Of a stretch of 64,000 nt of DNA, positions 16,609 to 24,001 are shown in pieces. This DNA comes from Haloplanus sp. GDY1 (GTDB lineage: Archaea; Halobacteriota; Halobacteria; Halobacteriales; Haloferacaceae). Below the pieces are notes generated by a model. The model searched no databases and was not told the DNA's origin. It saw nothing but the letters and a program-made list of their open reading frames with translations. A program made the translations under genes and the position numbers. The DNA lies in the NCBI RefSeq assembly GCF_023703775.1, contig NZ_CP098514.1:1612001-1676000 (forward strand), in the 5' to 3' direction. Position 1 is the first letter of the stretch. The number at the start of each line of letters is the position of its first letter.

Positions 16609-17388
16609 ATGGCAACCGATCCCGAGACGGGTATCGAGCGTCTGCGCGCGGGAGAACCGGTCGCGGCGGGCTGGATCACGATGATGCACCCCGCCGTCGC
16701 GGAGATCACGGCGGACACCGGCTACCGCCTCGCGTTCGTCGACACCGAGCACACCACGGCGTCCCTGAGCGACGTCGAGACGATGGTGCGCGCCCTCGAA
16801 ACGGGGGGCGACACCGACGCGGTCGTGCGGGTTCCCTCGGACGACCCGACCTACCTGAAGCGGGTCCTCGACGTGGGCGTCGACGGCGTGATGGTGCCGA
16901 TGATCGAGACGGCGGCCGAGGCCGAGGGCGTGGTGGACGCGACCCGGTATCCGCCGGCGGGGAGCCGCGGCACCGGGGCGGCCCGCGCCCAGTCCTACGG
17001 CGCCGACATGGCCGAGTACGTCGACACGGCCGACGAACGGCTGCTCCGGATCGTCCAGATCGAGACGCCGCGGGCCGTCGAGAACGCCGCCGACATCGCC
17101 GCGGTCGACGGGATCGACGCGCTGTTCGTCGGACCCGTCGACCTCTCGACCGGGCTCGGCGACCTGGGCAACACGGAGAGCGAGGCGTTCGTCGACGCCG
17201 TCGAGACGGTCCTCGACGCCGCCGAGGCGGCGGGCAAGCCGGTCGGGACGCTCGCCACCAGCGAGGCCGACATCGAGTACTACGAGGAACTCGGGTTCGA
17301 CTGGCAGATCGTCGGCGTCGACGTCCTGTTGCTCCGCGAGCGGACGAGCGAGGTGCGCTCGACCTACGCGGACCTCGTGAGCGAGTGA
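16609..17388 (+). CDS. HpcH/HpaI aldolase family protein (2-keto-3-deoxy acid aldolase type)
   Basis: 259 residues. Class II pyruvate aldolase signatures are present: DTEHTT (metal and base region), VRVPSDDPTYLKRVLDVGVDGVMVPMI in short pieces, RYPPAGSRGTGAARA, QIETPRAVEN and FVGPVDLSTGLG. The family cleaves 2-keto-3-deoxy acids into pyruvate (or oxaloacetate) and an aldehyde using a divalent metal. ATG 16609 is preferred to an upstream TTG because a T-rich element (AAGTCTTTTT) lies about 30 bases before it. The neighbouring aldehyde dehydrogenase could oxidise the aldehyde released. Confidence 0.87.
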   Translation: MATDPETGIERLRAGEPVAAGWITMMHPAVAEITADTGYRLAFVDTEHTTASLSDVETMVRALETGGDTDAVVRVPSDDPTYLKRVLDVGVDGVMVPMIETAAEAEGVVDATRYPPAGSRGTGAARAQSYGADMAEYVDTADERLLRIVQIETPRAVENAADIAAVDGIDALFVGPVDLSTGLGDLGNTESEAFVDAVETVLDAAEAAGKPVGTLATSEADIEYYEELGFDWQIVGVDVLLLRERTSEVRSTYADLVSE

Positions 17389-17398
17389 GCGAGGGGGC

Positions 17399-18901
17399 TC
17401 AGCCCAGACTGAACGGGTCCGAGACGTCGCCCGACTGGTCGTACCAGACCGACTTGGTCTGGACGTACTCGTCGAGGGCCTCGGCGCCGTTCTCGCGGCC
17501 GATGCCGCTGTCCTTGTAGCCACCGAACGGCACCTTGTGGGAGACCGCCCGGTACTCGTTGACCCAGACCATGCCGGCGTCGATGCGCTCGACCAGCCGG
17601 TTGGCCTGTCGCATGTCCTCGGTCCAGACGCCCGCCGCCAGCCCGTAGTCGGTGTCGTTCGCGAGGTCGACGACCTCGTCCTCGTCGGCGAAGGGGATCA
17701 CGCTGGCCACGGGGCCGAAGATCTCCTCCCGTGCGACGGTCATGTCGTTGTCCACGTCGACGAGGACGGTCGGTTCGATGAAACACTCGCCGGGGAGGTC
17801 GTCGGGGCGGTCGCCGCCGAAGGCGACCGTCGCCCCCTCCTCCGCCCCGCGTTCGACGTACGAGCGAACCGTCTCCCACTGGTCGCGGAAGGCGACCGGA
17901 CCCATCTGCGTCTCGGGGTCGAGCGGGTTGCCGAGGGTGACGTCGGCCGCGCGCTCGGTGAAGGCGTCGACGAACTCGTCGTGGATCGACTCGTGGACGA
18001 ACACCCGCGACCCGGCGACGCAGGTCTGCCCGGTCGCCGCGAAGATGCCCTTGACGACGCCGTTGACCGCGTTCTCCAGGTCCGCGCTCTCGAAGACGAT
18101 GTTCGGGCTCTTGCCCCCGAGTTCGAGCGTGACGGGGATCAGCCGCTCGCCCGCCGCGCTCGCGATGTCGCGGCCCACGGTCGTACTCCCGGTGAAGGCG
18201 AGTTTGTCGACGCCCTCGTGGTCGACCAGGGCCGCGCCGGCCTCGGTGCCGTGGCCCGGAACGACGTTGTAGACGCCGTCGGGGAGGTCGGTGTGTTGGG
18301 CGACGAGTTCGGCGAAGCGGAGGGCGCTCACCGGCGTCTCCTCGCTCGGCTTGTGGACGAAGGTGTTCCCGGCCGCGAGGGCGGGGGCGAGTTTCCACGT
18401 GGTGAGCATCAGCGGGGAGTTCCAGGGAGTGATCGCCCCGACGACGCCGAGCGGTTCCTTCCGCGTGTACGCGAGCATCCCCCCCGTCTCCGATTTGTTC
18501 TCGACGGGGATCGTCCGGCCACCGAGGTCCTCCGCCAGCCCCCCGTAGTACCGATACCAGTCGCTCAGGCTCTCCATCTGGCCGCGCATCTCTCGGACGA
18601 GTTTGCCGTTCTGTCGGGTCTCGAGTTCGGCGAGTTCCTCGGTGTGGGCGTCGATCGCATCCGCGATCTGATCGAGGACGCGCCGGCGCTCGCTCCCGCC
18701 GAACTCGCTCCACGGCCCCTCGAAGGCGTCGCGGGCGGCCGCGACCGCTCGGTCCACGTCGGTCGCCGTGCCGCGGGGCACCGTCGCCCACACCGTCCCG
18801 TCGTACGGGAACGACACGTCGATCCGGTCGCCGGACGCGCCGGGCCGGAACGCCCCGTCCACGAACAGGTCGTACTCGTAGTCGTCGTCGGTCTGACTCA
18901 T
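17399..18901 (-). CDS. Aldehyde dehydrogenase (NAD(P)+), ALDH superfamily
   Basis: 500 residues, standard length. Conserved features are ITPWNSPL, HKPSEETP, FTGSTTVGR (cofactor loop), ELGGKSPN (catalytic Glu) and GQTCVAGSR (catalytic Cys), then EEIFGPV. The start at MSQTDDDYEYD is chosen over longer frames because a TATA-like GCATAAATAC at 18927-18936 lies about 30 bases upstream. It converts an aldehyde to the acid, perhaps the product of the convergent HpaI-type aldolase, whose end is 11 bases away. Confidence 0.9.
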   Translation of the reverse strand: MSQTDDDYEYDLFVDGAFRPGASGDRIDVSFPYDGTVWATVPRGTATDVDRAVAAARDAFEGPWSEFGGSERRRVLDQIADAIDAHTEELAELETRQNGKLVREMRGQMESLSDWYRYYGGLAEDLGGRTIPVENKSETGGMLAYTRKEPLGVVGAITPWNSPLMLTTWKLAPALAAGNTFVHKPSEETPVSALRFAELVAQHTDLPDGVYNVVPGHGTEAGAALVDHEGVDKLAFTGSTTVGRDIASAAGERLIPVTLELGGKSPNIVFESADLENAVNGVVKGIFAATGQTCVAGSRVFVHESIHDEFVDAFTERAADVTLGNPLDPETQMGPVAFRDQWETVRSYVERGAEEGATVAFGGDRPDDLPGECFIEPTVLVDVDNDMTVAREEIFGPVASVIPFADEDEVVDLANDTDYGLAAGVWTEDMRQANRLVERIDAGMVWVNEYRAVSHKVPFGGYKDSGIGRENGAEALDEYVQTKSVWYDQSGDVSDPFSLG

Positions 18902-19328
18902 CGGGTGGGGAGTCGCCCCCCTGCGTGCATAAATACACCGCCGACGAACCCCACGACCCCCGAAGCGGCCGGTCGCCGGGCGGCCACGCGGGGCGACACA
19001 GCGTTCGGTCATGCGGGAAGTATAATATCCCAATAATATAATCGGATACAAGGTGTGCAAGGGGACGGAGAGCGCGACGGAAACCGGAGATGGAAGCCCG
19101 ATATCCCGAATATTCCCGCGTCACAGCCCGCAGCGGGTCTTCACGCATTGTTTAACTAATCCCTCTGACAATACCGAGAGACGAGGAGCGTCCGTGGCGT
19201 GGGGGATCGAACGAACCAGAAAAATAACAGAAGTATGCATGTTAGTTTATTCGCGTCGCGGGGGCGAGACGGCGAACGTAGGGCACGGTGGCTCGCCCTC
19301 GCCCGCTCGCGAACGCGCCTGAATAGCC

Positions 19329-19345
19329 GTTCACGTGTGCTGAAC
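19329..19345. promoter_or_regulatory. Candidate IclR operator 1 (GTTCA-N7-TGAAC)
   Basis: Perfect 5-bp inverted arms separated by 7 bases, the same geometry as two further copies nearer the iclR start. Confidence 0.45.
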
Positions 19346-19525
19346 CCCTTGGACGACCAGGGTCGGCGGGCCGACGGTCGGAGCGATCCACGGTCGTCGA
19401 TTGCCGACCGGCGATCCCGCCCCACAGGTGGCACGGCTCCCGGGAACCGACCTGGGTACCCCCGGCGAACGCCGTTCGTCGCCGCGGCCGCGACCGTCTC
19501 ACGGGGTCGATCGGAGAGCCATTCC

Positions 19526-19542
19526 GTTCATCACTGGTGAAC
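19526..19542. promoter_or_regulatory. Candidate IclR operator 2 (GTTCA-N7-TGAAC)
   Basis: This is the best palindrome of the three: GTTCATCACTGGTGAAC is nearly symmetric through the spacer. Its centre is exactly 90 bases upstream of the centre of copy 3. Confidence 0.5.
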
Positions 19543-19615
19543 ATTCTCCACAGAGCCCGGAGCTTCGTTTCGGAGCGGCACAAATATGGCTCCTGTTCGA
19601 TCTGAATGGACCAGG

Positions 19616-19632
19616 GTTCATATATAGTGAAC
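19616..19632. promoter_or_regulatory. Candidate IclR operator 3 (GTTCA-N7-TGAAC)
   Basis: It lies immediately upstream of the TATA-like element (19639-19646) of the iclR gene. This is the position expected for autoregulation or for control of factor binding. Confidence 0.5.
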
Positions 19633-19672
19633 AAACATCTTAATTAGCGTGGGCGGCGAAGGGCGAAAGCGA

Positions 19673-20434
19673 ATGACGACCGAATCCCCAAACGCGGTGA
19701 AAGCAACCGAGACGAGCCTCCTCATACTCGAGACGCTGAAGGACCTCGACGGGGCCGGAGTCACCGAGGTGGCGACGGAACTCGACATTCCCAAGAGCAC
19801 GGTTCACAACCACCTGTCGACGCTCCACAACGCGCGATACATCATCAAGAAGGACGGGAAGTACTACGTCGGCCTCCGGTTCCTGGAGTTCGGCGAGCAC
19901 ACGCGGAACCGAAAGCGGATCTACGAGGCCGCTCGGCCGGAGATCGAGAACCTCGCGGAGAAGACGGGCGAACTGGCGAACCTCGCCGTCGAGGAGCACG
20001 GGCAGGGCGTCTATCTCTACCAGTCGAAGGGCCAACAATCGGTGAGCACGGACGTCTACGCCGGGATGCGTTCGAACCTCCACTGTACCGCCCTCGGCAA
20101 GGCCATCCTCTCCGAGTATCCGCGCGAGCGCGTCGACAACATCCTCGACCGGCACGGACTCCCGGAGCGGACGAAGAACACGATCACGGATCGCGACGCC
20201 CTCTACGAGGAACTCGACGAGGTCAAGGAGCGAGGGTACGCCTACGACATCGAGGAGCGACTCCGCGGCCTCCGGTGTGTGGCCGCACCGATCACCACGA
20301 ACGATCAGGTGTACGGCGCCATCAGCGTCTCCGGTCCGACGAACCGGATGCAGACGGAACGGTTCCACGAGGAGATCCCCGAGATGTTGCTCAACGCCGA
20401 GAACGTCATCGAACTCGACGTCACGTTCTCCTGA
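19673..20434 (+). CDS. IclR family transcriptional regulator
   Basis: 253 residues. The N-terminal winged helix-turn-helix (about 10-70) includes VTEVATELDIPKSTVHNHL. The C-terminal effector-binding domain (about 80-250) shows LHCTALGKAIL and the family ending RLRGLRCVAAPI with ISVSGPTNRM. IclR proteins usually bind small organic acids and control adjacent catabolic genes as tetramers on palindromic DNA. ATG 19673 is preferred to 19649 because the TATA-like element lies about 30 bases upstream. It lies between the ALDH and the 2-oxoacid dehydrogenase genes and is the most likely regulator of the island. Confidence 0.9.
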   Translation: MTTESPNAVKATETSLLILETLKDLDGAGVTEVATELDIPKSTVHNHLSTLHNARYIIKKDGKYYVGLRFLEFGEHTRNRKRIYEAARPEIENLAEKTGELANLAVEEHGQGVYLYQSKGQQSVSTDVYAGMRSNLHCTALGKAILSEYPRERVDNILDRHGLPERTKNTITDRDALYEELDEVKERGYAYDIEERLRGLRCVAAPITTNDQVYGAISVSGPTNRMQTERFHEEIPEMLLNAENVIELDVTFS

Positions 20435-20982
20435 CTCCCCGCCGGCGTGAGGGTCGTTCCCTGCCGCCCGGTGTTCGCACCCGCTGAACGGCCGTGGTGT
20501 CGGATCGACGCGTCGTTCGAGGGGCGACCGACGCGCCGGGGTGGACGGTCCGCTTGGGTTCGGGAGGGATCCACGGCCGTGGTCCCGGCCCCGGAACGGC
20601 CGTCACCCCGTCGTCCCCACCCGCCACCGGCTCGAACGGGCGTTCGTCCGAGCCGAACGGCCGTATCGAGGCGGGGAACGACGCGGCTCCGCGCGCCGTC
20701 GGCCGTCGTCGATGAAAAGATTTAACAGACTGAGTTCAGTAGACCGATTTGCTCGGGTCTGGAGGAACCCGTACGCCACGGAGACCATCACGTCCACAGC
20801 CACCTCGCTACGCCACTGCGATACACTCCCCTGCCCGAGCACGGGTCGTATGCTACCCAGGCGGCCCCTCGCGTGGCCACCCATCCGCGCGAGGGGCCGT
20901 CGACCCAGCCGCCGCTGACGGCACCGATCGTTCTCACGAGACCGCCGAGCGTCGCGACCGTCGATCACACCGCCCCGTCGCC
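20435..20982. other. 548-base non-coding stretch with repeated ACGGCCGT palindromes
   Basis: No gene is supported. Four ACGGCCGT octamers occur within 180 bases, three of them as GAACGGCCGT. A short AT-rich patch (AAAAGATTTAACAG) follows at 20715-20728. The right half (20,730-20,980) is ordinary GC-rich sequence before the 3' end of the E1 beta gene. Confidence 0.5.
20486..20664. repeat. Cluster of four ACGGCCGT palindromes
   Basis: Copies lie at 20488-20495, 20573-20580, 20596-20603 and 20657-20664. Three are preceded by GA, giving GAACGGCCGT. A related imperfect palindrome (CGAACGGGCGTTCG) is at 20633-20646. Confidence 0.5.
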
Positions 20983-21969
20983 CTACACGAGGCGGTCGAC
21001 AGCGAGGTCGATCTCCTCGGCGGTCGGGAGGACCTCGTCCTCGAGGGGCGGGCTGAACGGGATGGGCGTGTCCGGCACGCCGACGCGCTGGATCGGGACG
21101 TCCAGCGAGTAGAACTCGTTTTCGACGACGCGCGTCGCCACCTCGGCGTGGAGGCCGTAGGAGAGCGGGCTCTCGTCGGCGACGACCAGCCTGCCGGTCT
21201 TCCGGACGCTCTCGGCGATGGTGTCGGTGTCGAGCGGGGAGAGCGACTGTGGATCGATCACCTCGACGTCGGCGTCGGTGCGGTCCTCGGCGACGGAGAG
21301 CGCCTCGCCGACGAGTTGCTGGGTGGCGACCACCGTCACGTCGGCCCCCTCGCGGAGGACGGCCGCCTCGCCGATGGGGACGGTGAAGTCCTCGTCCTCG
21401 GGGACCGGCCCCGTGCGCTCGTAGATGTTCTTGTGCTCGAAGAAGACGACCGGATCGTTCGAGCGGACGGCGGTCTTCATCAGCCCCTTCGACCCGCGGG
21501 GGGTCGCGGGGGCGACTGCCTTGATCCCGGGCAGATGCGAGACGAGCGTGTGGACGGTACTCGAGTGCTGGGCCGCGGCGTTGAAGCCGGCTCCCTCGAT
21601 GGCCCGGACGGTGAGGGGCATCTCCGTCGCCCCCGCGAACATGTACTGCATCTTCGCCGCCTGATTCATCAGGGGCTCGAAGCAGATGGCGATGAAATCG
21701 GAGTAACTGACGTTGACCACCGGCCGGAGCCCGGTCGCCGCCGCGCCGACGCCGGAGCCGATCTGTGCGGTTTCGCTGATCGGCGTGTCGCGGACCCTGT
21801 CCCGGCCGAACTCCTCGTAGAGGCCGGCGGTCACCTCGAACGACCCGCCGTCCTCCTCGTCCTGTCCCATCAGGAAGACGGTGTCGTCCCGCGCGAGTTC
21901 CTCGCGCAGCGCCGTCCGGATCGCCTCCCGAACGGACAGTTGCTCGCCGGTCGCGTCGAGCGCGCTCAT
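20983..21969 (-). CDS. 2-oxoacid dehydrogenase complex E1 component, beta subunit
   Basis: 328 residues, transketolase-like pyrimidine-binding and C-terminal domains. Features include VFLMGQDEEDGG, RVRDTPISETA (TPP pyrimidine-interacting Glu region), EPLMNQAAKM, VFFEHKNIYE and EVIDPQSLSPLDTDTI. It pairs with the alpha subunit before it, whose stop overlaps this ATG by 4 bases. Together they decarboxylate a 2-oxo acid (pyruvate, acetoin-type or branched chain) and pass the acyl group to a lipoyl E2. The start MSALDATGEQ is fixed by the overlap. Confidence 0.9.
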   Translation of the reverse strand: MSALDATGEQLSVREAIRTALREELARDDTVFLMGQDEEDGGSFEVTAGLYEEFGRDRVRDTPISETAQIGSGVGAAATGLRPVVNVSYSDFIAICFEPLMNQAAKMQYMFAGATEMPLTVRAIEGAGFNAAAQHSSTVHTLVSHLPGIKAVAPATPRGSKGLMKTAVRSNDPVVFFEHKNIYERTGPVPEDEDFTVPIGEAAVLREGADVTVVATQQLVGEALSVAEDRTDADVEVIDPQSLSPLDTDTIAESVRKTGRLVVADESPLSYGLHAEVATRVVENEFYSLDVPIQRVGVPDTPIPFSPPLEDEVLPTAEEIDLAVDRLV

Positions 21970-23003
21970 CGGTCGGCACCTCCCGTCCGCCCGAGTCGCT
22001 CGCGGAAGTACTCCACGTCCGGGTTCGGCTCGACGAACACGTCGTCGTACGCCTCCTCGGGGTCGGGGAAGGGCGCGTCCCGCGCGTACTCGACCGCCGC
22101 CTCGACGTCCGCCTCGACGGCCGACTGCAGCTCCTCGCGCTCCCCCTCGTCGAGGACGCCCGCCTCCCGGAGGCGCGTCGCGAACGTGTCGATGGCGTCG
22201 CGGTTCTCCCGCCACTCGTCTATCTCCTCCTGGGTCCGGTACGGCTGCGGGTCGCCCTCGTAGTGGCCGCGGTAGCGGTACGTCTTCGCCTCGATGAGCG
22301 TCGGCCCGTCGCCCCGTGCCGCGCGCTCCCGCGCCTCGGCGACGGCGTCGTAGACGGCCTCGACGTCCATCCCGTCGACGACGACGCCCGGGATGCCGTA
22401 GGCGGCGGCGCTGTCGGCCAGGTCCTCGACGTTGTGCTGTTTCTCGTAGGTCATCCCCTCCGAGTAGAGGTTGTTCTCGACGACGTAGATGGCGGGCAGG
22501 TCCCAGGTGGCAGCGAGGTTGATCGACTCGTGGACCTGTCCCTCGGCGAAGGCGCCGTCGCCGAAGAAGGAGAGGCCGACCCAGTCCCGGTCGCGGAGCT
22601 GTGCGGTGAGTCCGGCCCCCGTCGCCAGCGGGACGCCGGCGCCGACGATGGGCTGGGCGCCCAGCATCCCCTCGTCCAGGTCGGCCGCGTGCATCGAGCC
22701 GCCCTTCCCGGAGCAGTAGCCGTCGCTGCGGCCGTACAGCTCCGCCATCAGCGTCCGTTCGTCCATCCCCTTCGCCAGGCAGTGGCCGTGTCCCCGGTGG
22801 GTGCTCGTCACGTAGTCGTCGTCCGCGAGCGCCGAACAGGCGCCGACGGCGACGGCCTCCTGTCCGATGTAGAGGTGTACGAACCCCGGAATCTCTCCGT
22901 CGGCGAAGTTGTCCCGTACCGCACGTTCGAACTCGCGGATGAGCAGCATCCGGCGGAGGGCCTGCCGCTGATCCGACGGGTCGGTCATGTCTAATGTTGC
23001 CAT
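21966..23003 (-). CDS. 2-oxoacid dehydrogenase complex E1 component, alpha subunit
   Basis: 345 residues. The TPP/Mg2+ motif begins with GDGAFAEG and closes at VVENN about 30 residues later. HRGHGHCLAKG and GKGGSMH are the phosphorylation-loop regions typical of PDH/acetoin-dehydrogenase E1 alpha. Start MATLDMTDPSD is chosen with a TATA-like element on the minus strand (CCTTATTC, 23032-23039). It is cotranscribed with E1 beta. The E2 lies on the other strand beyond one intervening gene, and no E3 is present in the window. Confidence 0.9.
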   Translation of the reverse strand: MATLDMTDPSDQRQALRRMLLIREFERAVRDNFADGEIPGFVHLYIGQEAVAVGACSALADDDYVTSTHRGHGHCLAKGMDERTLMAELYGRSDGYCSGKGGSMHAADLDEGMLGAQPIVGAGVPLATGAGLTAQLRDRDWVGLSFFGDGAFAEGQVHESINLAATWDLPAIYVVENNLYSEGMTYEKQHNVEDLADSAAAYGIPGVVVDGMDVEAVYDAVAEARERAARGDGPTLIEAKTYRYRGHYEGDPQPYRTQEEIDEWRENRDAIDTFATRLREAGVLDEGEREELQSAVEADVEAAVEYARDAPFPDPEEAYDDVFVEPNPDVEYFRERLGRTGGADR

Positions 23004-23133
23004 CAGTCGTTCTACGGCGCGCGCCGGAGACGAATAAGGTTTCGGGGGTCGGATCGGGAACGGTGTGGCGACCCCGTCGGGAGGCGGCCACGAACGGGGC
23101 AGAACTTTACCCGCCGGGCGCGTCGGGGGCGAC

Positions 23134-23931
23134 ATGGTGGCGATCCTCGACTCGATCACGAACGTGGACGGCGACCGGCACGCCGGCGACGTCGTCGTCG
23201 CCGGCAGTCACGGCGGCGAGTACGCCGGCTACCTCGCGCTGAAGGCCGGGGTCCGGGGCGTGATCCTCAACGACGCCGGGATCGGAAAGGACGAGGCCGG
23301 CGTCGCGTCGCTGTCCATGCTCGACGAGCGGTCCGTCCCCGCCGCGACGGTCGATCACCGGAGCGCTCGCATCGGCGACGGCGAGGACATGCACGACCGG
23401 GGGCACGTCAGCCGCGTCAACGACGCCGCCGCGGCGCTGGGCTCGGCCCCGGGCCAGTCGACCGCGGAGTGCGCGGCGCGGATGGCCGGCGCCGACCCCG
23501 TCGACGCGGCGGTCCCCGAGTACGGGCCGGGCCGGCACGTGTTCCGGGAGGGCGAGGTCACGGTCCGCGGACTCGACTCCGTGTCGCTGCTCCGCGAGGC
23601 GGACGCCGGCGACGTGATCGTCACCGCGAGTCACGGCTCCCGACTCCCCGGCGAGGACGAACACGGCTCGTACGTCGCCGTCGACGTCGCCGGCATCACC
23701 TTCAACGACGCCGGCCGCGGCGCCGACGACGCGGGCACGACGCGCCTCCCCCACCTCGACGCGCGGGGCATCCCCGCCGTCGCCATCGACTGCGAGACCG
23801 CCCGCATCGGGGACGCGCGGTCGACCTGGGAGACGGGCGTCGTCAGCGTCGCGAACGACGCGGCGACCGCCCTCGGCGTCGGCGCCGGTGACTCCTGTCG
23901 AGCGTTCGTCGCGGCCGTGATCGACCGGTAG
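23134..23931 (+). CDS. Uncharacterised protein with internal tandem duplication (SHGG/NDAG/ARIGD repeats)
   Basis: 265 residues, function not recognised. The two halves (about 18-110 and 159-255) are copies of one domain. Motifs recur in order: GDVVVAGSHGG/GDVIVTASHGS, then GVILNDAG/GITFNDAG, AG followed by LD, SARIGD/TARIGD, and SRVNDAAAALG/SVANDAATALG. The conserved His, Asp and Asn pattern looks like a catalytic or metal site; the first copy keeps an additional glycine after SHG. No signal peptide or membrane segment is visible. It sits between E1 and E2 genes of a 2-oxoacid dehydrogenase, suggesting a metabolic role. A T-rich element (AACTTTACC) lies about 27 bases upstream of the ATG. 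Confidence 0.8.
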   Translation: MVAILDSITNVDGDRHAGDVVVAGSHGGEYAGYLALKAGVRGVILNDAGIGKDEAGVASLSMLDERSVPAATVDHRSARIGDGEDMHDRGHVSRVNDAAAALGSAPGQSTAECAARMAGADPVDAAVPEYGPGRHVFREGEVTVRGLDSVSLLREADAGDVIVTASHGSRLPGEDEHGSYVAVDVAGITFNDAGRGADDAGTTRLPHLDARGIPAVAIDCETARIGDARSTWETGVVSVANDAATALGVGAGDSCRAFVAAVIDR

Positions 23932-24001
23932 CCGACCGCCCTCCCGGCCGCCGCTCGTGAACAGGGGGCACGCTTTTGGTTCCCCCCGCTCCCGTGATAC
24001 C

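Larger units (their letters stand above)
18902..19672. promoter_or_regulatory. 771-base intergenic region between divergent aldehyde dehydrogenase and IclR genes
   Basis: No convincing gene is seen. It holds the ALDH TATA-like element (18927-18936), an AT-rich stretch at 19020-19046 (TATAATAT and AATATAAT separated by CCCA), and three GTTCA-N7-TGAAC palindromes at 19329-19345, 19526-19542 and 19616-19632. The IclR TATA-like CTTAATTA lies at 19639-19646. Lower GC than the flanking genes fits a control region. Confidence 0.6.

Noticed and set aside
20690-20830. Possible transposase remnant on the minus strand (VSVAYGFLQTRANRS-like stretch)
   Set aside because: Only about 40 codons look protein-like. 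There are no terminal inverted repeats or target duplication, and no transposase motif could be confirmed.
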